Assembly: GCF_018128905.1 (NCBI RefSeq)
Contig: NZ_CP063808.1
Span: forward strand, 4,216,001-4,280,000
DNA from: Streptomyces sp. A2-16
Lineage (GTDB): Bacteria > Actinomycetota > Actinomycetes > Streptomycetales > Streptomycetaceae
Length of the DNA stretch: 64,000 nucleotides
Direction: 5' to 3'
Shown: one piece after another, positions 50,629 through 60,288 of the stretch
Layout: each line of letters opens with the position of its first letter
Position numbering within the stretch: the first letter of the stretch is position 1
Program-made: the position numbers and the translations under genes
The notes under the pieces: model-generated
What the model was told of the DNA's origin: nothing
The model's input: only the letters and a program-made list of their open reading frames with translations
Databases searched by the model: none

Positions 50629-52752
50629 GTGCGCAACAGACGGATCGTCACCCTCCTCGGGGCCGCCGCCCTGGCCGGAGCCGTCGGGCTCCTGCCCCTC
50701 CCCGCAGCCCAGGCCGCCCCACCGGCGGATCCCGCACCGCCGGCCTCGTCGAACTTCCAGAAGGTCACGCTCAACGACCGCCCGGGCGAGCCCATGGCGC
50801 TCGCCGTCCTTCCCGACCGGCGGGTGCTGCACACGGCGCGCACGGGAGAGGTCCGCATCCACGACCCCAAGAGCGGCGTGAATTTCCTCGCCGCCGACAT
50901 GAAGAAGAGCCCCGCGGGGCTCTACCAGCACGACGAGGAAGGCGTGCAGGGCATCGCCGTCGACCCCGGCTTCGCCAAGAACCACTGGGTCTACCTCTAC
51001 TACTCGCCCCGCCTCGACACCCCCATGGACGACCCGGCCACTCCGGGGGTCAACGAAGGGGACGCACCGCAGTTCGGCACCGACGCGGACTTCGCCAAGT
51101 ACAAGGGCGTCACCCGCCTGTCGCGGTTCAAACTCGTGGGCAACAAGCTCGACTTCGGCACCGAGCAGAAGGTCATCGACGTACCGGCCGACCGCGGCAT
51201 CTGCTGCCACGTCGGCGGCAAGATCGACTTCGACCGCAAGGGCACCCTGTTCCTGTCGACCGGCGACGACTCCAACCCGTTCTCCTCCGACGGCTACGCC
51301 CCGCTCGACGACCGCCCCGACCGCAACCCGGCCTACGACGCGCGACGCACCGCGGGCAACACCAACGACCTGCGCGGCAAGGTCCTGCGCATCCAGGTCA
51401 AGCCCGGCGGCGGATACCAGATACCGCGCGGCAACCTCTTCGCGCCGGGCACCGCCAAGACCCGCCCCGAGATCTACGCCATGGGTCTGCGCAACCCGTT
51501 CCGCTTCGGGGTCGACGACAAGACCGGCGAGGTCTACGTCGGCGACTACTCGCCCGACGCCCAGAGCGCCAACCCGGGCCGCGGCCCCGCCGGCCAGGGC
51601 CGCTGGATGGTCATCGACCGACCTGCCAACTACGGCTGGCCCTTCTGCGTGACCCAGGACATGCCGTACCAGGACTACGACTTCGCGACCCAGAAGTCGA
51701 ACGGCGCCTTCGACTGCGCCAAGCCCGTCAACGACTCGCGTCACAACACCGGCCGCAGCGTGCTGCCCCCGGTCGAGGACGCGGAGATCGTGTACGGCTA
51801 CGGGGCGTCGGCGGAGTTCCCGGAGCTCGGCACGGGCGGCATCGGACCCATGGGCGGCCCGGTGTACCAGTACGACAAGCGCAACAAGGCGCAGAACCGC
51901 TGGCCCCAGTACTTCGACGGCAAGCCGCTCTTCTACGAGTGGACCCGTGACCAGATGAAGGCCATCACCCTCGGCAAGAAGAACGAGGTCCTCAAGATCG
52001 AGGACGCGATCCCCACGATCACGACGGACGGCCCGATCGACGCCGAGTTCGGCCCGGACGGCGCGTTGTACGTCCTCGAGTACGGCACCGGGTACTTCGC
52101 GGAGCTGCCCGAGGCCCAGCTCTCCCGCATCGACTTCACCCGCGGCAACCGCACGCCGGAGCCCAAGGTCGCCGCGGACGTGGTCAACGGCACCAGCCCG
52201 CTCACCGTCCAGTTCTCCAGCGCCGGCACGAAGGACGCCGACGGCGACGCCCTGCGCTACGCCTGGGACTTCGACGCCGACGGCACGGTCGACTCCAGGG
52301 AGGCCAACCCGAAGCACACGTTCACCAAGAACGGGGTCTACGACGCCACGCTGAAGGTCACCGACAGCACCGGGCGTTCGGCCTCCGCGTCCGTCCCCGT
52401 CGTCGTCGGCAACAAGGCGCCGGTCGTCTCGCTCACCACCGACCCGGCTCCGCACGGCGGCACCCCGTTCCACTGGGGTGACACGGTCACCTGGCAGGTC
52501 ACCGTCACCGACGACCAGCCGGTGGACTGCGCGAAGGTCAGCGTCTCGTTCATCCTCGGCCATGACTCGCACGGTCACCCGCTGTCGACGAGCAACGGCT
52601 GCTCCGGGTCGTTCAAGACGTTCGTGGACGGCGGTCACTCCGGTTCGGACAACCTCAAGGCGGTCTTCAACGCCTCCTACACCGACACGCCCCCGGCCGG
52701 CCTGCCGTCCCTCTCGGGCAGCGCCGAGGTGGCCCTGACACCGGCCGACTGA
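50629..52752 (+). CDS. Secreted PQQ-type sugar dehydrogenase with PKD domain
   Basis: A 707-residue exported protein. A signal peptide (RRIVTLLGAAALAGAVGLLP, cleavage near AQA) precedes a glucose/sorbosone dehydrogenase six-blade propeller (about 45-510) with repeated motifs such as GVQGIAVDPGFAKN, CCHVGGKIDFDRKG and MGLRNPFRFGVD; the HVGG His is the catalytic-base candidate of soluble quinoprotein dehydrogenases. A PKD/CARDB-like domain follows (LRYAWDFDADGTVDS near 545) and a C-terminal beta domain. GTG 50629 follows GAAGGAG. It likely oxidises sugars outside the cell. Cofactor biosynthesis genes are not in the window. Confidence 0.9.
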   Translation: MRNRRIVTLLGAAALAGAVGLLPLPAAQAAPPADPAPPASSNFQKVTLNDRPGEPMALAVLPDRRVLHTARTGEVRIHDPKSGVNFLAADMKKSPAGLYQHDEEGVQGIAVDPGFAKNHWVYLYYSPRLDTPMDDPATPGVNEGDAPQFGTDADFAKYKGVTRLSRFKLVGNKLDFGTEQKVIDVPADRGICCHVGGKIDFDRKGTLFLSTGDDSNPFSSDGYAPLDDRPDRNPAYDARRTAGNTNDLRGKVLRIQVKPGGGYQIPRGNLFAPGTAKTRPEIYAMGLRNPFRFGVDDKTGEVYVGDYSPDAQSANPGRGPAGQGRWMVIDRPANYGWPFCVTQDMPYQDYDFATQKSNGAFDCAKPVNDSRHNTGRSVLPPVEDAEIVYGYGASAEFPELGTGGIGPMGGPVYQYDKRNKAQNRWPQYFDGKPLFYEWTRDQMKAITLGKKNEVLKIEDAIPTITTDGPIDAEFGPDGALYVLEYGTGYFAELPEAQLSRIDFTRGNRTPEPKVAADVVNGTSPLTVQFSSAGTKDADGDALRYAWDFDADGTVDSREANPKHTFTKNGVYDATLKVTDSTGRSASASVPVVVGNKAPVVSLTTDPAPHGGTPFHWGDTVTWQVTVTDDQPVDCAKVSVSFILGHDSHGHPLSTSNGCSGSFKTFVDGGHSGSDNLKAVFNASYTDTPPAGLPSLSGSAEVALTPAD

Positions 52753-52765
52753 CCGGCAAACACGA

Positions 52766-52809
52766 CACCGTGACGGGGCGCCGCTTTGTCGGGGCGCCCC
52801 GTCACGGTG
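52766..52809. terminator. Strong hairpin terminator after the sugar dehydrogenase gene
   Basis: Perfect 17-base arms (52766-52782 and 52793-52809) with a 10-base loop GCTTTGTCGG, 14 bases past the dehydrogenase stop. It separates the carbohydrate region from the convergent signalling gene. Confidence 0.85.
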
Positions 52810-52872
52810 CCGTACGAAGACATCGGTGGCGCCGGGCTGAGGTTGCCGTACCGGTCCCGGCCACCACGCACA

Positions 52873-55350
52873 TCACTCACCCGAAGTGGGCGTCGGTGTC
52901 TCGGTGGAGGTGTGTGCCAGGGACTGGGCGCACCAGATGGTCTTGCCGTGAGGAGTGTGCCGGGTGCCCCACCCCTGGGTGAGCTGGGCGACCAGCAACA
53001 GGCCCCGGCCGCCCTCGTCGAAGGCGCGCGCCCGGCGCAGGTGCGGTGCGGTGCTGCTGGAGTCCGACACCTCGCAGATCAGGGCGGTGTCGCGGATCAG
53101 CCGGAGCTTGATCGGGGGCTCGCCGTATCTGATGGCGTTGGTCACCAGTTCGCTGACGACCAGTTCGGTGATGAACGTCGTCTCCTCCAGCCCCCAGGCC
53201 GCCACCTTGTCACTGGCGAACTGCCGGGCACGCGACACCTCCGCGAAGTCCGGGTCGACGTCCCAGTCGGCGACGTGCTGGGGATCCAGCGCACGGGTGC
53301 GCGCGAGCAGCAGCGCGGCGTCGTCCGTGCGGTGCTCGGGGAGCAGGGCCTCCATCACCGTGTCGCACAGGGTGTCCAGTGACGGAGCCGTGTGGTCCAG
53401 GACGCCCAGCAGTTCGGCGATGCCCTGGTCGACGTCGCGCTCGCGGTTCTCCACCAGCCCGTCGGTGTAGAGCGCCAGCAGGCTGCCCTCGGGCAGTTCG
53501 AGCTCGGCCGCCTCGAACGGCAGACCACCGATCCCGAGCGGCGGCCCCGGCTGTGCGGACACCGGCGTCCTGGTGCCGTCCGGGGCGATGACCAGCGGGA
53601 GCGGATGACCGGCGCTCGCCAGCGTCAGACGGCGCGAGACCGGGTCGTAGACGCTGTACAGGCAGGTCGCCCCGGTCTCGGCGGTCGTCTGGAAATGACT
53701 GGTGGGCTGGAGGTCGCTGGCGAAGTGGAGGACCAGGTCGTCGAGATGGGTCAGCAGCTCGTCCGGCGGCAGGTCGACGTCGGCGAGAGTGCGCACCGCC
53801 GTGCGCAGCCGGCCCATGCTGGCCGAGGCGTGCAGGCCGTGGCCGACGACATCGCCGACGATCAGCGCGACCCGGGCGCCGGACAGGGGGATGACGTCGA
53901 ACCAGTCGCCCCCCACCTCCGCGTCGGTCCCGGCGGGCAGGTAGCGCGAGGCCACCTCGACCGCTTCCTGGCTGGGCAACCGCTGGGGAAGCAGACTGCG
54001 TTGCAGGGTCAGCGCGGTGGCGCTCTGGTGGGCGTACCGGCGGGCGTTGTCGATGGCGACGGCCGCCTTGGCGGTGAGTTGCTCGGCGAGGATCAGGTCG
54101 TCGGCGGTGAAGGACTCGGGCCGGTCGAGCCGGGAGAAGGTGACGACGCCGAGCAGCGCGCCGCGGGCCCGCAGCGGCACGGTGATGCGGCCGGTCAGCC
54201 CCTCCGCCGTGATGGCCTTGTCGACCACCGGATTGCCCGGCGGCCAGTGGGCCGGGTCGGCGGCGAGCCCCGGACCGAAGGCCCATTCACCGCCCACGCC
54301 GGGATCGACGGCGAGTTCGACGGTGGACCTTCCGGTGGCCATGCAGACGGCGGCCACGGAACCGGCAGCATGTGTGACCGGCACCGCGGGCCCGGCGGGC
54401 CGATCGGTGCCCTTCGTGGCGCTGTGCCGGGCGGCACGGCTGAGCGTGAGGGGTTCGCCGCGGCTGATCGTGGGTGGAGAGGGCGGTTCCTCCCCGCGCA
54501 GCACCTCGTCGAAGAGGTCCACGGTGACGAGGTCGGTGAACCCGGGCACGGAGGTCGTGGCCAGCTCCCGCGCGGTGCCGATGACGTCGAGCGTGCGCCC
54601 GATGCCGCTGCTGGCCTCGTTGAGGATGAGCAGGCGTTGCCGGGCCCAGTACTCGGCGCTCATGTCGAAGCCCCAGTTGGCGACCGCGCGCACCTTGCCC
54701 TCGGCATCCCGGACGGGCCAGATGCTGGTGGCCCAGGCGTTGGCGTAGTTGCTGCCGAGCGGGCGGAAGACGGTGATCAGCCGCGCGGGTTCGCCCGTCC
54801 TCGCCACCTCGGCGAGCTGGTCGGTGTAGGGCTTGTCGTCCCGTTCGGGAAACAGGGAGCGGTCGAACTCGGGCAGCACCTCGCGGTACTTCTTGCCGAG
54901 CACCTGCGCCTCGGAGTGCGCGATCACCCGGCCCGAGGACGCGTTGATCCACAGGAACCGCAGCTCGGGGTCGTACACCCCCAACGCGAAGGGGCACTGC
55001 TCGAAGGCCCGGTCGGCGATGACCGGCCGGCGGTCCCACCGCTGGACGGTCACCACCTGGCCCTGCACGCGCCCGTGGGGGCCGCCCAACGGCTGCGCCG
55101 TGAGCACGGCGTCCACCGTGTGACCGTCCCGGTGACGCAGGGCGATGGGCCCGGAGAGGTCGGCGTCGTGGCTCGCGGGGAATCCTGGCGGCGCGGGCTC
55201 GGCCAACAGATCGGTCAGCGGTCTTCCGACGGTGTCCTCCGCCGTCCAGCCGAGCAGCTGACACCCTCCCTCGCTCCAGCCGCCGACCCGGCCGTCCGGG
55301 TCGACCACGACGACGGCGGTCGGGGCGTCCTGATCGTCGGCCATGGCCAC
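52873..55350 (-). CDS. PAS-PAS-GAF-SpoIIE phosphatase fused to RsbW-type kinase domain
   Basis: About 825 residues. Two PAS regions (AVVVVDPDGRVGGWSEGG and FALGVYDPELRFLWINASSG), a GAF domain (about 240-430), a PP2C/SpoIIE phosphatase (GGDWFDVIPL, VGDVVGHGLHASASMG, TDDAALLLA) and a C-terminal HATPase_c_2 domain with ELVVSELVTNAIRYGE and DEGGRGLLLVAQL. The last domain is an anti-sigma kinase fold, so one chain carries opposing phosphatase and kinase activities for a STAS partner. Such fusions are common in Streptomyces. GTG 55350 follows GGAGGTG; ATG 55344 and GTG 55359 are alternatives. No STAS gene is adjacent. Confidence 0.9.
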   Translation of the reverse strand: MAMADDQDAPTAVVVVDPDGRVGGWSEGGCQLLGWTAEDTVGRPLTDLLAEPAPPGFPASHDADLSGPIALRHRDGHTVDAVLTAQPLGGPHGRVQGQVVTVQRWDRRPVIADRAFEQCPFALGVYDPELRFLWINASSGRVIAHSEAQVLGKKYREVLPEFDRSLFPERDDKPYTDQLAEVARTGEPARLITVFRPLGSNYANAWATSIWPVRDAEGKVRAVANWGFDMSAEYWARQRLLILNEASSGIGRTLDVIGTARELATTSVPGFTDLVTVDLFDEVLRGEEPPSPPTISRGEPLTLSRAARHSATKGTDRPAGPAVPVTHAAGSVAAVCMATGRSTVELAVDPGVGGEWAFGPGLAADPAHWPPGNPVVDKAITAEGLTGRITVPLRARGALLGVVTFSRLDRPESFTADDLILAEQLTAKAAVAIDNARRYAHQSATALTLQRSLLPQRLPSQEAVEVASRYLPAGTDAEVGGDWFDVIPLSGARVALIVGDVVGHGLHASASMGRLRTAVRTLADVDLPPDELLTHLDDLVLHFASDLQPTSHFQTTAETGATCLYSVYDPVSRRLTLASAGHPLPLVIAPDGTRTPVSAQPGPPLGIGGLPFEAAELELPEGSLLALYTDGLVENRERDVDQGIAELLGVLDHTAPSLDTLCDTVMEALLPEHRTDDAALLLARTRALDPQHVADWDVDPDFAEVSRARQFASDKVAAWGLEETTFITELVVSELVTNAIRYGEPPIKLRLIRDTALICEVSDSSSTAPHLRRARAFDEGGRGLLLVAQLTQGWGTRHTPHGKTIWCAQSLAHTSTETPTPTSGE

Positions 55351-55476
55351 GCGCCACACCTCCGTCCGGACAGCGGTGTCCGCCGGGCTGGTCTCCAGCG
55401 GCCTCTTCCAGCCTAGAGCTGCTGCCGCCGCGAGGCGTCCCGACCGGTGCGTTCGGGACCCCGGGGCCCCTGGTCC

Positions 55477-58400
55477 TCACGCCGCCGGGCATACCCGCCG
55501 GTACGGGGCGTCGGGAACGTAGGTCTGCCACTGGGCCCGGCTCAGGCCGGGCCCGCCCAGGCCGGCGCACACCCGCGCGAGGGCATGGGCCGGGTCGAGG
55601 TCGTAGCGCTGGAGCGGAACGTGGGCGCTGCCCGCGTACAGCGTGGTGCCGTCGGGGCTGAACGCCAGGGTGTGGACCGCGTCCCCGGGGGTGGTGAGCA
55701 GCCCGCCGATCGGCTGCCCGGTCGGCACGTCCCACAATTGCAGTCCGCCGCTGTCCCCGCCGACTGCCAGGGTGTGTCCGTCGGGGCTGAACGCGAGGGC
55801 CGAGACCGCTTCGAGCCGGGGTCCGCCGGCGGGCCGGAAGGTGCTGGGCAGGGCGGGGGTCCGGTGGCGGAGGGCGCCGTCCCACAAGGTGACGCGGCCG
55901 GTCATGTCGCCGGCCGCCAGCCGGGAGCCGTCGGGGGAGAACGCAAGTGCGCCCAGCGGGCTGCCCTCGAGGAGGTCCAGCGTGCTCGACCGCCAGGACG
56001 GCGGCCGGGCCACGACGCCGTCGCCTGCGAGCAGCCGCCCGTCGCCGCGCAGCGTCGGATCGTGCGCGGCCGGCCCGGCGGGCACCTTGGTACGTCGTCG
56101 GCTGCGGGTGTCCCACACCTCACCGAACATCCGGTCGTCGTCGCCCAGGCGCGTGAGGTGGAGGCTGCGGCCCCGGGGGCCGAGCGCGGCCTCGGCCACC
56201 GAGGCGCCGGGCAGGGCGAGAGTGGTGACGGCGCGTTCGTGCGGTACGTCCCAGATGGTGAAGGACTGGCTGCCGAGCGTGTGTCCGGCCGCGGTGACGC
56301 CGTAGCCCAGGCGGGTGCCGTCCGTGCTGAAGGCGAGGAGTACGTCGATGTCGCGCGGTGGAACCGACGGCATGGTGGCCGGGAGCGGTGGCAGGGAGTG
56401 CAGGACACGTCCGTCGGCGGTGCCGCACAGGCGGATGAGGAACCGGTCATCGGCGAGCTCGGCGGTGGCGAAGGTACGGCCGTCGGGGCTGAGGACGACG
56501 TCCGCCTGCGCGGCCGGACGCCAGTCGGCGGTGACGGCGGCGCCGAGGTCGAGGCTGTGGACCGTTCCCCCCTCGAGATACCGCAGGAAGTGGCCCTCGA
56601 CGGCCAGGGCCGGGGACAAGCCGAGCTCCTGGTTGTTCAGGGGTGCCCGGAACACGGGCTTGTCGGGCGCGCTCAGCCGCCACACCTGCACCTCCTGGGG
56701 CGTGGCCAGGGCCAGGAAGGCGTCGCCCGCGCTGAACGACACCTCGTGTGCCCCGGAGGCGTTCAGGTCTGCGATCCGGCGGCCGGAGCGCAGGTCCCAG
56801 ACCCGGACTCCTCCGCCGGTGACGGCGGCCAGCCGCCCCGCGCCGACGGTGAGCTCCGTATCGCCGACGTGGCACAGCCGATCCTGCTGCCAGCCGCCCG
56901 TCAGCACGCGGTTCGCCGTGGTGTCCCACAGGCGCGGCGAGCGTCCCGCGGGGCAGGCCGCCACGTAGCGCCCGTCCGCGCTGACGGCGCCGGCCGTCGA
57001 CTTCGGCGCCGGCGCCTCGAACAGTGCCCGGCCGTCCGTCATCGAGCCCAGCCGCAGGTGTGTGCCGTCGGTGACGAGATAGGCGCGGCCGTCGCCTGTG
57101 AGGTGCACGTCGCCGAGTCCGGGAAGGGCGGCGGAGCCGGCGGTCCACCGGCCGAGGGTGGTGTCCCACAGCCGTGTTCCGTCCGCGCGGCTGATCGCGA
57201 GCACGCGGGCGTGCGGGCCGACGGCGGTCACCATGCCCTTCGGAAGTCCGCCCGCGCCGGTACGCCGGTGAGTGGTGACGTCCCAGCGTCTCCAGGTGCC
57301 TTCCGTGACGCTGAGCAGGGTGCTCCCGTCGTCGGTGAGGTGCCGCTGGGGCGTGTCGCCCGGTGTCGGGTCCGTGAAGGTGTCGGACTCCGGCTGGGCG
57401 AGGGAGCCGAGCAGGGCCCGGCGGGTCTCGGGCAGTTGGGCGATCCGCCAGGAGGCGGCGCCGAGCAGCCGCGCGGTGCGGGGGGCGGTGCTGCGCAGCC
57501 CGTTGGCGACCTCCGCCACCCGGCGGGCCGCTTCCTGGGTGCGCCGGCGCAGGACGTCGTCGTGCTCCCGCCACACGGCGAAGGCGGTCAGCAACGCCAC
57601 CGCCAGGACGGCGGACAGCGACCGGGTGAGCAAGCGGTGGCGGCGGTCGATCCGGGCGGTGGCAAGGCGCTCCGTCTCACGCGCCTCCAGCGAGGCGGTG
57701 AGGAAGGCGCGCTCCGGTGCCGCCAGGGCCGGATGGTCGGCGGGCTGCGGGAAGTGCTCCGCCGCGCGGGCCAGCTGGGCGCCCCGGTACAGGGTGCCGG
57801 GACACTGTCCGTGCTCTCGCCACAGGCGGGCCGCTTCCGTGAGGGTCCGGTGGTGGCGCAGGCGTTCGCGGTCCTCCTCGATCCAGTCGCGCAGCCGGGG
57901 CCAGCAGGTGATGAGGGCCTCGTGGGCGAGGTGCACGCCGTCCTCGTCCGCGGTCAGCAGACGCGCTCGGGTCAGCCGTTCCAGTACCACCTGCGCTTCC
58001 GGGCACTGCGACAGTTCCTCGTGGGGGAGCGGGCGCCGGGTGTCGGGTGTGTCCCGACCCGGTACGACCATCCGCAGCAGCAGGTGCCGGGCTGACCGCG
58101 CCTGCTCGGGCGACAGGGCACCGTACACCTTCTCGGCGGTCGCGGCGATCGCACCGTGCAGCCCGCCTGCCGCCTCGTATCCCTCGAAGGTCAGCATCCG
58201 GCCCCGGCGACGGCGCCAGATCTCCAGCAGGACGTGCGAGAGCATCGGCAGGCCGCCCGGCTCGGTCTGGACCTCCTCGACCAGCCGGGCGGTCAGGGCG
58301 CGTTCCACGAGATGGCCGGCGGCCTGCGCCGGTCGGACGACCGCCTCGCGCAGTTCCTCGGCGGTCATCGGGCACAGCAGCAGTCCGGACTCGTTGAGGG

Positions 58401-59181
58401 CCTGTGCCAGCGCGGGGTGTTCGGCGCAGCGGGCGTAGAAGTCGGCGCGTACCGCGACGAGCACGCGCACTCTGCTGCCCGGTTCGCGTGCGGCGAGGAG
58501 CATCTCGATGAAGCGGGAGCGCTCCCGCGGGTCGTCGCAGAGTGTGAAGACCTCTTCGAACTGGTCCACGATGACCCAGCTCTCGGGCTCGTCCGGGGCG
58601 GGGTTGAACAGGTGGCCGTATGTTGTCGCCGGGCTCGCGCCAGGGGTGAGGATCCGCAGCGCGGCCGGTGCCGGCCGTCCGGCGAGCTCCTCGCGCAGTC
58701 GCGGCACCAGACCGGCACGCAACAGGGAGGACTTGCCGCTCCCTGAGGGTCCGAAGAGCATGGCGAACCGGTGCCCGCACACCAGCTTTCCCAGTTCGGC
58801 CAGCATCCTGTCGCGGCCGAAGAAGAGGTGCCGGTCGTCCGGCTCGAACCGCGCGAGACCGCGGTAGGGGGCCGGTGCCGACTCGGAGGGTGCGGCCTGT
58901 GCGGCCCGGGCCCGGTCGGCCTCCTGTTCGGTCTCCTTCCAGCGCAGCCGCCAGGGGGCCGGATCGCCTCCGCAGGCGCGGACGTACGCCTCGACGACGG
59001 CGAGTGCGGGCAGCCGTTCACCGGAGGCGGCCTGCGACAGCGTTGTCGCTCCGCAGCCGGCTCCCTTGGCCATCGTCCGGTACGAGGGGCTGCCTGCGGC
59101 GATCCGCAGCTGTCGCAGGTCGTGGGCGAATCGCGCCACCGGTCCGGCGGACGGGTCCACGGGTCTCTCGGGCCGCCCCAT
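55477..59181 (-). CDS. XRE-nSTAND1 NTPase with membrane segment and WD40 repeats
   Basis: About 1234 residues. Residues 15-85 are an XRE HTH (RQLRIAAGSPSYRTMAKGAG, then ATTLSQAASGERLPAL). From about 106 (YRGLARFEPDDRHLFFGRDR) an nSTAND1 NTPase follows with Walker A GPSGSGKSS (144-152) and Walker B SWVIVDQFEEVFTL, then winged-helix segments. A single hydrophobic span (SLSAVLAVALLTAFAVW) lies near 525, and the C-terminal half has WD40 repeats, clearest at the end (ALAFSPDGHTLAVGGDSGGL, GLQLWDVPTGQPIGG). STAND proteins are switch-like sensors that oligomerise on ligand binding. ATG 59181 follows GGAGG. Target unknown. Confidence 0.9.
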   Translation of the reverse strand: MGRPERPVDPSAGPVARFAHDLRQLRIAAGSPSYRTMAKGAGCGATTLSQAASGERLPALAVVEAYVRACGGDPAPWRLRWKETEQEADRARAAQAAPSESAPAPYRGLARFEPDDRHLFFGRDRMLAELGKLVCGHRFAMLFGPSGSGKSSLLRAGLVPRLREELAGRPAPAALRILTPGASPATTYGHLFNPAPDEPESWVIVDQFEEVFTLCDDPRERSRFIEMLLAAREPGSRVRVLVAVRADFYARCAEHPALAQALNESGLLLCPMTAEELREAVVRPAQAAGHLVERALTARLVEEVQTEPGGLPMLSHVLLEIWRRRRGRMLTFEGYEAAGGLHGAIAATAEKVYGALSPEQARSARHLLLRMVVPGRDTPDTRRPLPHEELSQCPEAQVVLERLTRARLLTADEDGVHLAHEALITCWPRLRDWIEEDRERLRHHRTLTEAARLWREHGQCPGTLYRGAQLARAAEHFPQPADHPALAAPERAFLTASLEARETERLATARIDRRHRLLTRSLSAVLAVALLTAFAVWREHDDVLRRRTQEAARRVAEVANGLRSTAPRTARLLGAASWRIAQLPETRRALLGSLAQPESDTFTDPTPGDTPQRHLTDDGSTLLSVTEGTWRRWDVTTHRRTGAGGLPKGMVTAVGPHARVLAISRADGTRLWDTTLGRWTAGSAALPGLGDVHLTGDGRAYLVTDGTHLRLGSMTDGRALFEAPAPKSTAGAVSADGRYVAACPAGRSPRLWDTTANRVLTGGWQQDRLCHVGDTELTVGAGRLAAVTGGGVRVWDLRSGRRIADLNASGAHEVSFSAGDAFLALATPQEVQVWRLSAPDKPVFRAPLNNQELGLSPALAVEGHFLRYLEGGTVHSLDLGAAVTADWRPAAQADVVLSPDGRTFATAELADDRFLIRLCGTADGRVLHSLPPLPATMPSVPPRDIDVLLAFSTDGTRLGYGVTAAGHTLGSQSFTIWDVPHERAVTTLALPGASVAEAALGPRGRSLHLTRLGDDDRMFGEVWDTRSRRRTKVPAGPAAHDPTLRGDGRLLAGDGVVARPPSWRSSTLDLLEGSPLGALAFSPDGSRLAAGDMTGRVTLWDGALRHRTPALPSTFRPAGGPRLEAVSALAFSPDGHTLAVGGDSGGLQLWDVPTGQPIGGLLTTPGDAVHTLAFSPDGTTLYAGSAHVPLQRYDLDPAHALARVCAGLGGPGLSRAQWQTYVPDAPYRRVCPAA

Positions 59182-59869
59182 GGGCTCATACCTCCGTGCA
59201 ACAGGCGAATGCGACATCGGGTGACATCAGCAGCCATGACCATACGAGGTCGGTCATGACGACGGAGTTAATCGGAGGTGACACTGGGGACTCCGATCAA
59301 CCACGAGATGTCGACGTGGCCGTTGGAGGGGTTCACGGCCGCGTCTCGTTGACCGAACAGGCTTTGGCGAACCGATTCGCACGCAAGCGATTCGACGAAA
59401 CGCAGGCCGCCGCAGCCGGGGGCCATGACGTGCCCCGCGACGAAGACGAACGCCGCCTCGCGGGCCGACCGTCGACGCGTCGGCTCGCCCCTCACGGAAC
59501 GGCCGTCCCTCACCGGGTCGCAACAACTCCCTCCCAGTTCACCGGCGTGATGGGAGGTTCCGGCCCGGCCCGCCGCACCCGCCCGCCCGCCGCGAGGAAA
59601 CACCGGCTTCCGCGTCCCCTCGGCATCGCAACATTTCGGCGCGCGGATCAGCTGCGACCCGCAGGAATCAGCCGTCGAACCGATTCCGCGACAAGGTTCG
59701 CGGCAGAAGCCGCAACACCCTTGACAGCCCGTCAGGTCCGGGAGGACCGTCTCCCCCCGAAACCTCTCCGCAATCCGCTGCACACACAGCACCTCGAAGC
59801 GCTTCCGGATTGTCAGCGCCATCCCCCACACGGCCCGCACGGGTCGCGCCGGCCCGCTAGGGAGATCGG
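59182..59869. other. Long non-coding stretch before the secreted carbohydrate block
   Basis: Nearly 700 bases without a convincing gene on either strand; frames are open by GC bias only. It includes the dyad GTTCGCGGC-AGAA-GCCGCAAC (59696-59716) five bases before a -35-like TTGACA (59721-59726). A similar CTTGACAGCCC recurs at 63688 before the last gene. It may be the original promoter of the GH54 remnant. Confidence 0.45.
59696..59726 (+). promoter_or_regulatory. Candidate operator and -35 element
   Basis: An inverted repeat GTTCGCGGC/GCCGCAAC with an AGAA spacer abuts CTTGACAGCCC. The hexamer TTGACA is a consensus -35; no clear -10 follows at the usual distance. Located about 145 bases before the GH54-like remnant. 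Confidence 0.4.
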
Positions 59870-60286
59870 ATGGGAACCGTACGGCTCGGACGCCATTCCG
59901 GCGGTGTGCACACGCCCTCACCGGCGCGCTCGTCCGGCTCCCCGCCGACGGTGTTCGCCCGTACGCGAGCCGCGGTCCTGCCCGTCGCCGAAACGCGGTC
60001 CGGCGCCGACGTCGAGGCGGGTACGGCCCGCGCCGACACCTCCGGGCCGTGCGATTTCTGCGCGGCGGGCGGCACACCCTGCGTGGCGGCGCACAGCACC
60101 GCACGAGCGTCGTACGGCTCCTGCGGCGGGCCGCTCCACCAGGTGTGGCGTGTCTCGGACACCACCACCCGGAGTATCGGAACCGGCACCCGGTCCGAAC
60201 TCTGGTCGTGCAACGGCCGGTCCAACCACCGGTGGACCCTCTCCCGATCCGCACGGCACCGTACGGGCACCCCGACCGAAGGATGA
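59870..60286 (+). pseudogene. GH54 arabinofuranosidase / ricin-lectin chimeric remnant
   Basis: A 138-codon open frame. Its centre reads like the start of the GH54 alpha-L-arabinofuranosidase catalytic domain (PCDFCAAGGTPCVAAHSTAR then GGPLHQVWRVSDTTTRSIG), and it then passes directly into the end of a ricin-type lectin repeat (ELWSCNGRSNHRWTL). Some 300 residues that normally lie between are missing, so it looks like an internal deletion joining the two ends of a larger secreted enzyme. Key substitutions (FC for IY, SC for SY) suggest further decay. No proper signal peptide is seen. The stop overlaps the region of the next gene's start. Confidence 0.6.
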
Positions 60287-60288
60287 CG

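Noticed and set aside
59254..59526. Small minus-strand gene in the gap before the GH54 remnant
   Set aside because: Open by GC bias only; Arg-rich translation, no ribosome binding site and no recognisable family.
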